Below are positions 43,224-51,844 of a DNA stretch of 64,000 nt, in pieces. The stretch covers positions 186,001 to 250,000 of the forward strand of contig NZ_FXXL01000006.1 of assembly GCF_900184685.1 (NCBI RefSeq). The letters run 5' to 3'. The notes under the pieces were generated by a model. It ran no database searches. It had not been told where the DNA came from and worked only from the letters and a program-made list of their open reading frames with translations. The position numbers and the translations under genes were made by a program. Origin of the DNA: Butyricimonas sp. Marseille-P3923 (GTDB lineage Bacteria; Bacteroidota; Bacteroidia; Bacteroidales; Marinifilaceae). The stretch's first letter is position 1. Each line of letters begins with the position of its first letter.

Positions 43224-44225
43224 ATGATTATGAAAGCAAACGAGATGATTTTAATAGAAACGTTGAAGGATATTGAACCTGCATTAAAAGAATACTTCGC
43301 TTATGACAGGGCGATGTTATACCCTGAAATAGAAAGAATGTATCTAGCAACTCACCCAGCAGGATTACATAACATACAACTAGAAGACAAGTACAGGGTA
43401 GAAGTTCCAAGCACGCTAGATGAACTGGCAACAAGCGATAATCCATTTGATTGGCAACGTTACGCTCCTAGAGAGCAAAAGATGATAAAAGTGGTTGATA
43501 CCTTGGCTTACATGACAGATAACATAAAAGGTATCCTTTTTAAAGATGATGGATTGAAGAAAAAGATAGAGGAATTAGTTGAGGGAAGTAATATCCCAGA
43601 AGAATATCAAGTTGCCATGGTTCACGTCCTCTGGATACTAGCCATTATCTACAAGAAGCATGAAGCGTTCAAACCTATCCTAGACCCAGAATTACTGGAG
43701 CAAAGTTACAACATGGATACCTATTTCCAGCAAGTAAGACCTGAAATGCTACAACTCTACCTGTTCCTTAAGAGGGATAAAAGGAAGAAAGACAAATCAA
43801 TCACTTTAAGTAACAATCAAGAAAAGATCATCATTAACAACGCCATGGAGAGCTGGTTCACCAATCTCCTAGATTCCTACCTACATATATACTTGGGAGT
43901 AAATTCTATTGAAGAAGCGGAAGAAGAATTAAAGGAAGTCTATTCATCAAAGAAAGGACGAAAGGCAGATAACCCTGCACGAAACCTTGTAATAATGGGA
44001 ATATACCGTTTATTAAAAAAACATTCCCAGTTAAAGGATAGCAAAATACATGATTTTATCTACGAGTACATGTGTATAATAGAAGAAGGTGATGTAGTTA
44101 ATGCAACAATAAAATCCGTGATTGAATATTTCAGAAAAGGCGATTACACACCCCAATGGGTTCCCGCATCACAAGGTAATTATAGAATCTCCCCCAATAA
44201 CCCTTCCAAACTTTATTTCTGGTAA
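43224..44225 (+). CDS. Hypothetical helical protein (333 residues)
   Basis: The soluble, helix-rich protein (MIMKANEMILIETLKDIEPA, PRNLVIMGIYRLLKKH-like middle) has a charged central part (KRDKRKKDKSITLSNNQEKI) and an aromatic C-terminus KLYFW. The ATG at 43224 is preferred to the upstream frame start at 43146; 43230 is also possible. The family is not recognised. Confidence 0.6.
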   Translation: MIMKANEMILIETLKDIEPALKEYFAYDRAMLYPEIERMYLATHPAGLHNIQLEDKYRVEVPSTLDELATSDNPFDWQRYAPREQKMIKVVDTLAYMTDNIKGILFKDDGLKKKIEELVEGSNIPEEYQVAMVHVLWILAIIYKKHEAFKPILDPELLEQSYNMDTYFQQVRPEMLQLYLFLKRDKRKKDKSITLSNNQEKIIINNAMESWFTNLLDSYLHIYLGVNSIEEAEEELKEVYSSKKGRKADNPARNLVIMGIYRLLKKHSQLKDSKIHDFIYEYMCIIEEGDVVNATIKSVIEYFRKGDYTPQWVPASQGNYRISPNNPSKLYFW

Positions 44226-44333
44226 CAACACTAGCCGTCATACATTTTTTTCTTGAAAAATTCGCAGAGAATAGTAAAAATACTGGAACTATTTCTCTGC
44301 GAATTTTCATTTATTGCTTCTATAGTTTTGTGT

Positions 44334-44416
44334 CGTCAATCAAGAATGACGGCGCGCACCTCTTCCAAGATTGAGGGTAAGCTCCAGCCCTGTTGGATGC
44401 AAAATGTAGAATCCAT
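44334..44416 (+). ncRNA. Structured leader RNA, copy 1 (upstream of 44429)
   Basis: GTCAATCAAGAA opens a segment that aligns with 45527-45598. A stem TCAATC/GATTGA and a second stem GCTCCA/TGGATGC are present. Compared with copy 2, the outer base pair of the second stem changes from G-C to A-T while pairing is kept. It ends about 13 nt before the ATG. It is likely a cis-acting leader; its ligand or partner is unknown. Confidence 0.55.
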
Positions 44417-44428
44417 AAAAATAACGAC

Positions 44429-44842
44429 ATGGATACCAGAAATATTATTTTAGACGAGAATTGTCTTGCAGTCATAACAGAAGCTAATGTAGTCTTAAGC
44501 TATGCTGCGATAGGGAGATTAGATAACCTTACTTCCTGCATTATTCGGAAGTTTAAAAACTTACCCGTGCAGGAAGCAACTTTTACTATTAACCTCGATA
44601 ATGTATATTTGGATAACACCCCAAACGTCACTCTGCTAGTAGAAAAAATATTTCCAGATGCGATACGACCTTTGGTAAAAAGGAAGTTGTTATGCACTTT
44701 TCCTGATATCGAGTTTAAAGATGTACAAATCTTGATTGTTTCACGAGAAAATATAGATAGCGACGAGGAGGAGCAGGACGGTATGTTCTATGATGTAAAT
44801 CTAGTGATAACAATATCACGTGAAATAATACAAGAGGAATAA
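44429..44842 (+). CDS. Hypothetical protein (137 residues)
   Basis: The soluble protein (MDTRNIILDENCLAVITEAN, VLSYAAIGRLDNLTSCIIRK) ends with an acidic DSDEEEQDG stretch and a beta segment VNLVITISREII. The ATG at 44429 is chosen because sequence upstream, from 44393, is the conserved leader. The family is not recognised. Confidence 0.6.
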   Translation: MDTRNIILDENCLAVITEANVVLSYAAIGRLDNLTSCIIRKFKNLPVQEATFTINLDNVYLDNTPNVTLLVEKIFPDAIRPLVKRKLLCTFPDIEFKDVQILIVSRENIDSDEEEQDGMFYDVNLVITISREIIQEE

Positions 44843-44986
44843 TCTACTGGAAAGATCATCCCGAATTCAATTATCAGGGTTTGGGATGGTCTACATTCAA
44901 CTGAATGCGGGAAATACTAGAAATAAACTTTGGTTAGAATGAAATAGAGAGCTGTTTTATCTACCATTAATTCAATTATTATTTTT

Positions 44987-45322
44987 ATGACAAAAAAAAA
45001 GAAACAATTTGAAATTGAACCAGAGGGGTCTGTTAACAAGATCGTGAAATGTCTTGATTCGTTACCTCCAGAAAAATTATTGGCTGTTTTATTCCAAGCA
45101 TGTTTTCATATGCAGGAAAAAATAGATGATATTCATGACGAGTGTGTTCATGTCGTGAAAACGGCAGGAGAAGAGGAGGTGTGGGACGAGCAAGAATATC
45201 GTTCAAAAATTGACAACCTCCACGCCAAGGCTAAGAGTGTATGGCTTAACGCCTTTGACGGGGGAGGAAGTCCAAAACATCTCGGGAATAACCTGTTTGA
45301 AGAATTAAACCTTCAAGTATGA
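44987..45322 (+). CDS. Hypothetical protein (111 residues)
   Basis: It has a basic start (MTKKKKQFEIEPEG), then helices (CLDSLPPEKLLAVLFQACFH, EEEVWDEQEYRSKIDNLHAK). There is no motif or signal. It lies between the two leader-RNA genes. A hairpin GAAGTTCTTGG/CCAAGAACTTC (45329-45362) follows without a T-run. Confidence 0.55.
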   Translation: MTKKKKQFEIEPEGSVNKIVKCLDSLPPEKLLAVLFQACFHMQEKIDDIHDECVHVVKTAGEEEVWDEQEYRSKIDNLHAKAKSVWLNAFDGGGSPKHLGNNLFEELNLQV

Positions 45323-45526
45323 TAGAATGAAGTTCTTGGTTTGGTTATGAGCCAAGAACTTCTAAAACCCGTGTTATCAATTTTCCAAATAAACCTGTTG
45401 CAAGAATTTTTTAGTGAAAACTATTGAAGCCCATGATTCATTTTTTTGACTTTCCCAAAATTGGATATTTCAATTTTAATATTTATTGGCTTTCTGTCTT
45501 TGAATTTGTAAGTTGCATTTTTGCAT

Positions 45527-45598
45527 TGTCAATCAAGAACAACGGTGATCACTTCTTTAGATTGAGAACAAACTCCAACCCAGTTGGAAGTGAAATAT
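45527..45598 (+). ncRNA. Structured leader RNA, copy 2 (upstream of the ParB-like gene)
   Basis: It aligns over about 70 nt with 44334-44416: GTCAATCAAGAA, then CACTTCTTTAGATTGAG, then ACTCCAACCCAGTTGGAAGT. Stems TCAATC/GATTGA and ACTCCA/TGGAAGT form, with a compensatory change against copy 1. It ends about 20 nt before the ATG. Confidence 0.55.
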
Positions 45599-45617
45599 TA
45601 ATTTTAAAATAGATTTT

Positions 45618-46517
45618 ATGAAAGAGTGTGTTTTAACTAAAAAGGGTATTATTACCCTAGCAGCCTTAAAGGCTACAGGTAAAAAGATTGCTTTTATTAA
45701 AGGTAATCGTCAGGTACAAGAGAAGAACGTAAACGCTAAACGGGCTTCTTTAAAAGAGAACGGTCAAATTATCCCTGCCGTTATTGTAGACGGTGAAGAG
45801 GTACAATCCGTAGATTTGGAAATCGTGGATGCAGAAACGGGGACACCTGTTGCACTAGAAGATCACGAGAAATATGTAGTCATACTGGATGGGCAGCACA
45901 GGTACACTGCCTACATCCAGAACGGTGACAAGAACAAGGGAGAGTTCTATTTCATGTACCCGTTAAACGAGGGGATAACCCTCCAAAAAATCTTGTCAGA
46001 GGCGAATATCGCTACCAAAATGTGGGACGGCAAGGACTTTGCCAGTGGTGCTTTAATGATGAACCCAGATAAAAAGTTGCCCCTTCTGAAGGCAATAGTT
46101 GAATTGCTTAATCAAGGTTTCCCGTTAGCCACTGTACAAAAATGGCTATGCTTTAAAAACGCAGGTATTAACAAAGAGGTTCTGGCAAAAGCCATGAACG
46201 GTAAGATTGACGAAAAACTCCTGAAAACTCCTTACTTGGAGAAAGGGAAACGACTTTTGGAAGCAGCCCAGAAATCATTTAACAATGACTTTTTAGGGAA
46301 ACGGTATCTGGTTGACTTCTTAATTGAGAAGTATGAAGATGCAGACGACGAGAACAAAGCTGAAACGATGCAACAGCTAGTAGAGTTCCTCGTGGGAATT
46401 GACAGGAGTAAGGTAGACGAGATAGAGAAAGCCAAAGGTCAAAAAGGTGTAATAGCCAAGGAGCAGGTAATTTTAAACAAACTGAATGAGTTGTATAACT
46501 CCAAATTCGGTGCTTAG
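45618..46517 (+). CDS. ParB/sulfiredoxin-like N-terminal domain protein (299 residues)
   Basis: A ParB-like fold at the N-terminus (KNVNAKRASLKENGQIIPAV) is followed by the signature ILDGQHRYTAYI (89-100). The C-terminal half is helical (FNNDFLGKRYLVDFLIEKYE) and acidic. ParB-like domains bind DNA or cut nucleotides; many are on mobile elements. A leader RNA precedes it. It is not a chromosome partition protein by context. Confidence 0.8.
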   Translation: MKECVLTKKGIITLAALKATGKKIAFIKGNRQVQEKNVNAKRASLKENGQIIPAVIVDGEEVQSVDLEIVDAETGTPVALEDHEKYVVILDGQHRYTAYIQNGDKNKGEFYFMYPLNEGITLQKILSEANIATKMWDGKDFASGALMMNPDKKLPLLKAIVELLNQGFPLATVQKWLCFKNAGINKEVLAKAMNGKIDEKLLKTPYLEKGKRLLEAAQKSFNNDFLGKRYLVDFLIEKYEDADDENKAETMQQLVEFLVGIDRSKVDEIEKAKGQKGVIAKEQVILNKLNELYNSKFGA

Positions 46518-46535
46518 GAATTGAAATGTAAATAC

Positions 46536-46560
46536 CGGAGGAAGCCTTTGGCTTCCTCCG
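46536..46560. terminator. Hairpin after the ParB-like gene
   Basis: CGGAGGAAGCC (46536-46546) and GGCTTCCTCCG (46550-46560) form a perfect 11-bp stem with a TTT loop. The plus strand has AAAA after it rather than T, so termination is likely but not typical. Confidence 0.5.
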
Positions 46561-46589
46561 AAAACACTTCCTTCAAAAATAAATAAGAT

Positions 46590-47315
46590 ATGCAAAAGAC
46601 GAGTATTAGTTGGACTGAAAAGACTTGGAACCCAGTAACGGGATGCACTCCAGTATCAAGGGGATGTATGAATTGTTATGCCGCAGCAATGGCAAACCGT
46701 TTTCGTGGCAGACAGGGAAAATATAAAAACGGTTTCAAGGTTACTTTACATGAAGATTCCTTGGATGAACCTTTACATGAATTGAAATCATGCAGGATAT
46801 TCGTGTGTTCAATGGGTGATTCATTTCATGAAGACGTATCTTTTGAATTTGTGGATAAGATAATGGAAACAATTAATAGAACACCTTGGCACAAATACCT
46901 AATGTTAACCAAAAGACCAGAAAGAATGGCAGAGTATTTTCAAACTCGTGAAGTTCCCCAGAATGCATGGTTAGGAACAACGGTAGAGGCGGCAGAGTAT
47001 AAATACCGTGTTGATATATTGAGGTCAATAAAGGGTTCTTTTAAATTCCTGTCCTGTGAACCTCTTGTAGAGAATCTGGGAGAACTGGATTTGACAGGTA
47101 TTGATTGGGTAATAGTAGGTGGTGAGAGTGGTAGTAGGGCAAGACCCATGAAAGAGGAATGGGTAATGAACATCAAGGCTCAGGCAGAAGTACAAGGTGT
47201 GGCTTTCTTTTTCAAGCAATGGGGAACATGGGGTAGTGACGGGGTGAAGCGAAGCAAAGAAGCAAACGGACATCTTTTAAATGGTAAGGTATACCAAAAG
47301 ATACCTGATAAATAA
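46590..47315 (+). CDS. DUF5131 (phage Gp37/Gp68) family protein (241 residues)
   Basis: It starts with ISWTEKTWNPVTGC and has Cys19, Cys26 and Cys29 (CTPVSRGCMNCYA), the cluster-like motif of the family, followed by MLTKRPERM and VIVGGESGSRARP. These proteins are common on phages and islands; a radical-SAM-like fold is suspected, the reaction is not established. It lies with a ParB-like gene upstream, a frequent phage arrangement. Confidence 0.87.
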   Translation: MQKTSISWTEKTWNPVTGCTPVSRGCMNCYAAAMANRFRGRQGKYKNGFKVTLHEDSLDEPLHELKSCRIFVCSMGDSFHEDVSFEFVDKIMETINRTPWHKYLMLTKRPERMAEYFQTREVPQNAWLGTTVEAAEYKYRVDILRSIKGSFKFLSCEPLVENLGELDLTGIDWVIVGGESGSRARPMKEEWVMNIKAQAEVQGVAFFFKQWGTWGSDGVKRSKEANGHLLNGKVYQKIPDK

Positions 47316-47337
47316 GAATATAATACATTTACATGGA

Positions 47338-47370
47338 TAAACCAGTTACTCGTTACGGGTAGCTGGTTTA
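47338..47370. terminator. Bidirectional terminator between DUF5131 and DUF486
   Basis: TAAACCAGTTAC (47338-47349) and GGGTAGCTGGTTTA (47357-47370) form a stem with AT ends, followed by TTATTTT. It sits between convergent genes (DUF5131 on plus, DUF486 on minus). Confidence 0.7.
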
Positions 47371-47415
47371 TTATTTTGACTATTCACAAAATATATGTGT
47401 ATATATAACAATTCA

Positions 47416-47784
47416 TTATTTCAGAAATACAAAATACACAGCTAATACCAAACATACTGCTGCCGCTAAATGATTCCACTTCAATGTTTCCCCTTGAAAA
47501 AAGACCATTGTAAAAATAGCAAAAATAATAAGGGTTATCACCTCTTGAATAACTTTAAGCTGCAAAAGCGTAAATGGTCCTCCATTTCCCTGAAAACCAA
47601 TGCGATTAGCTGGAATTTGACATGAATACTCAAAAAATGCCGTCATCCACGATATTAAAATTACTCCAATTAATGGCCAATTATTAATAATCTTCATTTC
47701 CTGCAATTTCAAATGACCGTACCAAGCAAAAGTCATGAAAACATTGGAAACTATAAGTAATAATATCGTATATAATCCTTTCAT
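47416..47784 (-). CDS. Element-borne intact DUF486 membrane protein (122 residues)
   Basis: Four predicted helices are present; the protein starts MKGLYTILLLIVSNVFMTFA and ends AVYFVFLK. It has the same length as, and is clearly homologous to, the reconstructed host gene split by the insertion (53 + 69 residues). It is placed just inside the right end, on the same strand as the host gene. It therefore probably replaces the lost function. The DUF486 family has an unknown biochemical role. Confidence 0.9.
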   Translation of the reverse strand: MKGLYTILLLIVSNVFMTFAWYGHLKLQEMKIINNWPLIGVILISWMTAFFEYSCQIPANRIGFQGNGGPFTLLQLKVIQEVITLIIFAIFTMVFFQGETLKWNHLAAAVCLVLAVYFVFLK

Positions 47785-47849
47785 ATATTATTCATTATAA
47801 GAAATTTAACATTAAATATTTTTTTAAATTTTCCGCCCAATTTGTCAGG

Positions 47850-47880
47850 GGTTATTACGAATTTTTATACTCGAAAAGAG
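47850..47880. other. attR: element/host junction
   Basis: The element sequence GGTTATTACGAATTTTT is followed by ATA (47867-47869) and then the host sequence CTCGAAAAGAG. The element part mirrors the left end (GGGTTA-n-TTnCGAA). Removing the element rejoins the DUF486 frame at the Tyr codon TAT (minus strand). Confidence 0.75.
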
Positions 47881-48025
47881 CGATACACCATGAAAAGAGG
47901 ATAACACCGAAAAGCGGCCAGTTATCTATCCACTTCATTTCCTGTAGCTTCAAGTGTCCATACCAAGCAAATGTCATAAAAATATTCGAGACAATCAATA
48001 ATAATATCGCATAAAGTCCTTGCAT
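47870..48025 (-). pseudogene. 5' part of the host DUF486 gene (split by the element, right side)
   Basis: The ATG at 48025 opens MQGLYAILLLIVSNIFMTFA and reads to CIALFEY at the junction, then runs into element sequence (KNS, stop). This is the first 53 residues of a 122-residue protein; the remaining 69 are at 17869-18078. The original promoter remains here, divergent from the AAA gene. Confidence 0.88.
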
Positions 48026-48134
48026 AGTATCAAATATTAATCCATGAAATGATCTCTTAAATCGACGCGAAAGTATAAAATTTATTATCTTTGTTGATAA
48101 CGATTGGGACAAACTTTTATCAAGTACCAGAATC

Positions 48135-48971
48135 ATGAAAGCAAATAAAATTCAAAAAATAGAGATCCGCAATATATGGGGAAAATATAATTTCCGGTGG
48201 GAAAACTTGAATCCGGACGTGAATATACTCACGGGTATCAACGGTAGCGGTAAGACCACGTTTTTTAATATTATCGATGCCTTGTTATCTGCCGATGTCA
48301 AACGGTTGAAATTATACAATATCGAGGCGGAAATCATGATCGACGGTAACGAGATCAATTTCCGAAAAGATAGTTCCGTGTCTTCCATAAGACAAAAACT
48401 AGCCGGGGTAAATTATCTGAAAATAAGTACATTCGATGTGCCTATCCGCGATAGACGAAAAATGGGCAAGGAAGACAGTCCCCTGTTGAGCGAGTTAAAA
48501 GAGATCGTGTACAGCGTGGGAGAGAACAACAACTCTTTTTCCGATTATCGTCTTCGTGCCACGAACTTTCCCGAGCAGGCAGAGAAAATCAACCGCCGGA
48601 TTCGCGATTTCTATGACACGGTGAATCATCTGTTTGCCGGTACCGGAAAAACGATAGAAATTGACCCGATGACTAACCAGCTTGTTTTCCGTGACGGCAA
48701 CGAGCTTATTCACCTGTACAAACTCTCCTCGGGAGAGAAGCAATTGTTAATCATCCTGCTCCGGGTTTTTCTCATGGACGGACAACCTTATATCCTTTTG
48801 ATGGACGAGCCGGAAATTTCATTGCACATCGAGTGGCAATACCGTCTTTTTGAAGAGATTCAAAAACTAAACCCGCATTGCCAGATCATCACGTCCACGC
48901 ACTCCCCGAGTCTTTTCGGCGACGGTTGGGGTGACAAACTCGTGTTTATCGAAGACTTATTAATTCAGTGA
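48135..48971 (+). CDS. AAA/SMC-type ATPase, first gene of a PARIS-like pair
   Basis: The 278-residue ATPase has Walker A GINGSGKTTF (about 36-45), signature KLSSGEKQLL, Walker B ILLMDEPEISLH and the switch His in STHSPSLF. AAA ATPases of this type next to DUF4435 form the PARIS anti-phage system (AriA-AriB). This one is shorter than AriA as I recall it. It is host-side, its GC is host-like, and its ATG is 42 nt after a TATCTTTG box (48086-48093). A housekeeping or other role is possible. Confidence 0.72.
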   Translation: MKANKIQKIEIRNIWGKYNFRWENLNPDVNILTGINGSGKTTFFNIIDALLSADVKRLKLYNIEAEIMIDGNEINFRKDSSVSSIRQKLAGVNYLKISTFDVPIRDRRKMGKEDSPLLSELKEIVYSVGENNNSFSDYRLRATNFPEQAEKINRRIRDFYDTVNHLFAGTGKTIEIDPMTNQLVFRDGNELIHLYKLSSGEKQLLIILLRVFLMDGQPYILLMDEPEISLHIEWQYRLFEEIQKLNPHCQIITSTHSPSLFGDGWGDKLVFIEDLLIQ

Positions 48972-49067
48972 CTATGACTAATTTTAGATTTATGATTTCA
49001 GATTTTAGATTGAACCTGCCTATCAATCGTAATTCATAAATCGTAAATTAATTAATTTTCAATTGTT

Positions 49068-50018
49068 ATGTTTCGCCCTCCTATATCAAAAGAAAAATAT
49101 TACTACCACGCTGCCAAACGCTTTATGATGGACGCACAGTTGTTACGGTGTCGTGCCGCCATACACGTGGAAGACAAGGATGATATTGTATTCTGGAGTA
49201 CCATTTTCAAACATTTTCGTCCTAATGACCGGTTTCACTTTATCGCCGGCTCCCGGAACGAGAAAGGACACGAAACCAAAGGCGTGACACAATGTTTGAA
49301 ATACATCAAATACTTGAATCCTAAATTCTTTATCTGCATTGACAGTGACTATCGTTATTTATTGCAGGAACGGAATATAGATATCAACCATTACATTTTT
49401 CAAACCTACACTTATTCTTTCGAGAATCATCACTGTTACGAAGAGGGACTAAATGACTTATGCCGCCGGATTACCACGTTGCCCAATCATCTTTTTGATT
49501 TCAGGCAATTCTTGAAACAATACTCGAATATCGTGTACAAACTATTCCTTTGGCATCTTTATTTCCTTGTTGCCGATCCTAAACGCTTCTCGATAGCGGA
49601 ATTCAACGAACTGGCATCATTCGAGTGGCAACGCCGCCCCGACATCCGACAGAACGGACGCAAAGAGTTGAATATCCTAAAAAACAAGGTCGATCGCAAA
49701 CTGGCACAATTACGTAGAGCCTATCCTAAAGCAGACCTTTCTATCCTGGAAGATAAATATAAAGAAATAGGATTGACGCCCGACACGACCTATCTTTTTA
49801 TCCGGGGGCATAACGTGTACGATATGGTCTATATGCTCAACCGGGAAGTGTGCAAAAAAGTTTTACGACAAGCGAAAGACGCCTCCGCGGGAACACATCC
49901 GCGAGTTAATTTATTCGGTTACCGGAATAGTATTGACGACCAACTGAAGAAAAATATCCAGTTCGGGGCTTATCCCGCTATCTTGAAAATAGAGGAAGAT
50001 ATTCACACGCTGTTCTGA
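49068..50018 (+). CDS. DUF4435 protein, second gene of the PARIS-like pair
   Basis: The 316-residue protein has the DUF4435 pattern: AIHVEDKDDIVFWSTIF, then FFICIDSDYRYL and YSFENHHCYE, which supply the acidic residues of the TOPRIM-like core. AriB of PARIS belongs to this family and cuts host tRNA once released. It follows the ATPase by 96 nt. The pairing supports a defence function, but order and spacing alone do not prove it. Confidence 0.72.
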   Translation: MFRPPISKEKYYYHAAKRFMMDAQLLRCRAAIHVEDKDDIVFWSTIFKHFRPNDRFHFIAGSRNEKGHETKGVTQCLKYIKYLNPKFFICIDSDYRYLLQERNIDINHYIFQTYTYSFENHHCYEEGLNDLCRRITTLPNHLFDFRQFLKQYSNIVYKLFLWHLYFLVADPKRFSIAEFNELASFEWQRRPDIRQNGRKELNILKNKVDRKLAQLRRAYPKADLSILEDKYKEIGLTPDTTYLFIRGHNVYDMVYMLNREVCKKVLRQAKDASAGTHPRVNLFGYRNSIDDQLKKNIQFGAYPAILKIEEDIHTLF

Positions 50019-50027
50019 CATCGGATT

Positions 50028-51164
50028 TCATTTCCAAGGTTTTTCTGTTGCAAGGATAGCCGTATGCTTCGCTCCGTCTTTCCCAATCGTGAAACGAACC
50101 GAAACATATATTCTCTTACCGGAAAGCGAGGATTCCCATTTCGGACTTTCCGCCAACAAGCGAATCAATTCTTTATTACTTTCTTTGGAGAAACCGTCTT
50201 TAATACGGATACGGCTAGGTACTTTCTTTTTATTCAGTTCAAAAGAAACCAGAACAATACCTTCATTTCCATTTTTCACGTCTTTTTCCGGGTATTTCAG
50301 AGCATCCGCCATGTAACGATTAAAACGTACAATATCATCCGCGGAAACTATCGTATCCTTTTTTAATTCATTCCCACCGACAGTCGCGACAGATCCCACC
50401 ATACTTGTTTTCTTTACTGTATTATAACCTGTAACGACGACCTCATCCAATTTCTGCTGGTCTACTTCCATCTTCACTTGTATCTGTGTCCCGGCTTTTA
50501 CAACAACGCCTTGCATTTTCATCCCGATAAAATTAAAGGTCAAATGCGTTTTCCCCTCCGGAAGTTCCAACCGGAAAGTTCCTTGTTCATCAGTCACGGT
50601 CCCGACACTTGTTCCGGAAACAAGAATCGTTACACCCGGTAACACCTCTCCTTTTTCATCGGTCACGATACCCTCCACCGTATTCATCGATACCCCACGT
50701 TCTTTTTTCATCACCTCCATCGCAACCTCCGCTTGTTCCGGTTGTACCTTCCGCAACATGCTCACGTGAGCCGAATCCTCTACACCATGACTACTATCCG
50801 CGGAAAAAACCTCAATAGCCTCACGCCTCATTTCTCGCGGGGCAACCATAGCCATTTCCTTTTCCAGAACTTTCGATGTATCTTCCCTTTCGACAAGCCA
50901 CAAAGTACCACACATCGCCAAAACCAAAAACGAGGCAGCAATATACAACCAGCTCCGGCTTTTCTTCTTGCTCCCCTGGACACGCTCCTCCAAATGACGC
51001 TCCAAACGAATCAGACCATCAATCGGGTCCCCCGGAGTCGAGGTCAGTCCTTCCAATGCCTCGTACAAAAACGGGTCAGACAAAGCTTCCCGCTCCAGCC
51101 TATTGGCGGACTCCCCTTTCCGGTTGCCCCGCAGGTAATCTTTTATGTCATCATTCCGTTTCAT
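50028..51164 (-). CDS. Anti-sigma-like membrane protein with carboxypeptidase-regulatory and TonB-like domains (378 residues)
   Basis: The N-terminal 70 residues are cytoplasmic (DDIKDYLRGNRKGESANRLE, typical of anti-sigma domains), followed by one membrane helix (SWLYIAASFLVLAMCGTLWL). The periplasmic side has a CarboxypepD_reg-like domain (VEGIVTDEKGEVLPGVTILV) and a TonB-C-like end. It overlaps the sigma gene by 14 nt. It likely holds the ECF sigma factor inactive until a signal from outside. Confidence 0.78.
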   Translation of the reverse strand: MKRNDDIKDYLRGNRKGESANRLEREALSDPFLYEALEGLTSTPGDPIDGLIRLERHLEERVQGSKKKSRSWLYIAASFLVLAMCGTLWLVEREDTSKVLEKEMAMVAPREMRREAIEVFSADSSHGVEDSAHVSMLRKVQPEQAEVAMEVMKKERGVSMNTVEGIVTDEKGEVLPGVTILVSGTSVGTVTDEQGTFRLELPEGKTHLTFNFIGMKMQGVVVKAGTQIQVKMEVDQQKLDEVVVTGYNTVKKTSMVGSVATVGGNELKKDTIVSADDIVRFNRYMADALKYPEKDVKNGNEGIVLVSFELNKKKVPSRIRIKDGFSKESNKELIRLLAESPKWESSLSGKRIYVSVRFTIGKDGAKHTAILATEKPWK

Positions 51165-51735
51165 ACGATGTTATTCCTTTATGTTCCAAACACAATTTCA
51201 AATTTCGTTTCCCGTTCTGGATAAAACTTTTTACATTTTTCAAGGAAAACCCTGTTCGCTCTTCCACTTCCTTGTAAGAAAGTTCCTGCAGGAAGAAATA
51301 ATTCACGCTGATACGCTGCTTCTCGGGGAGAGCCTCGATACAATCCTGCAATGCTTTTTCCCGTTCTTCATTCTCTCCTGTTATTGTAAGATGAAAATCA
51401 TCGCAAAATTCCATAAAAGAATCGTCTAAAGAAACCGATAAATTTCTTGTCCGCTTCCGAAGTTCCATCAGACAATAGTTTCGTACGCAGGTATAAAGCC
51501 ATGGCTTGAATGTTTTGATATCGCTCCCTTTTACTTTCACTATCAATTCCTCAAACAACTGCATAACGGCATCCTGTGCATCTTCCGGTCGTTTTAAATA
51601 TTTCAATGCCACACCATACACAAGCGACATATATCTTCTGTAGACCTCTACCAGATACACCAACTCTCCTTTTGCACAATACTTCCGCAAAAGTTCCTCA
51701 TCCGTTCTATGTTCCTGAACCTGATTCACATCCAA
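51151..51735 (-). CDS. ECF-type RNA polymerase sigma factor (194 residues)
   Basis: Sigma-70 region 2 (AVMQLFEELIVKVKGSDIK, WLYTCVRNYCLMELRKR) and region 4 (ALPEKQRISVNYFFLQELSY then KEVEERTGFSLKNVKSFI) are complete. It is paired with the anti-sigma gene and diverges from the VWA gene across 109 nt. It probably controls its own unit and the adjacent genes. Confidence 0.88.
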   Translation of the reverse strand: MDVNQVQEHRTDEELLRKYCAKGELVYLVEVYRRYMSLVYGVALKYLKRPEDAQDAVMQLFEELIVKVKGSDIKTFKPWLYTCVRNYCLMELRKRTRNLSVSLDDSFMEFCDDFHLTITGENEEREKALQDCIEALPEKQRISVNYFFLQELSYKEVEERTGFSLKNVKSFIQNGKRNLKLCLEHKGITSYETE

Positions 51736-51844
51736 GTATTGATTTTTACAAATATACGAATTTATAAAATTTCTTTCTCAAATTTATGGAATTTCTTCAG
51801 CCAAATCATCTTCTTGAAAAAATAACTCTAATATTATATCGCTT

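Larger units (their letters stand above)
18079..47869 (+). mobile_element. Integrated element of about 29.8 kb inserted in the DUF486 gene
   Basis: The boundaries are set by the split host gene, with ATA at 18079-18081 on the left and 47867-47869 on the right as the likely crossover core. The inside is clearly more AT-rich than both flanks, starts with a large serine recombinase and contains mostly accessory genes. No relaxase, coupling protein or conjugation gene is recognised. It may be an integrative mobilisable element, a satellite, or a fixed genomic island. Confidence 0.87.

Noticed and set aside
44253-44453. Frame of 66 codons before 44429
   Set aside because: It runs through the conserved leader RNA and has no start context of its own.
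45424-45612. Frame of 62 codons before the ParB-like gene
   Set aside because: It covers the second leader RNA copy.
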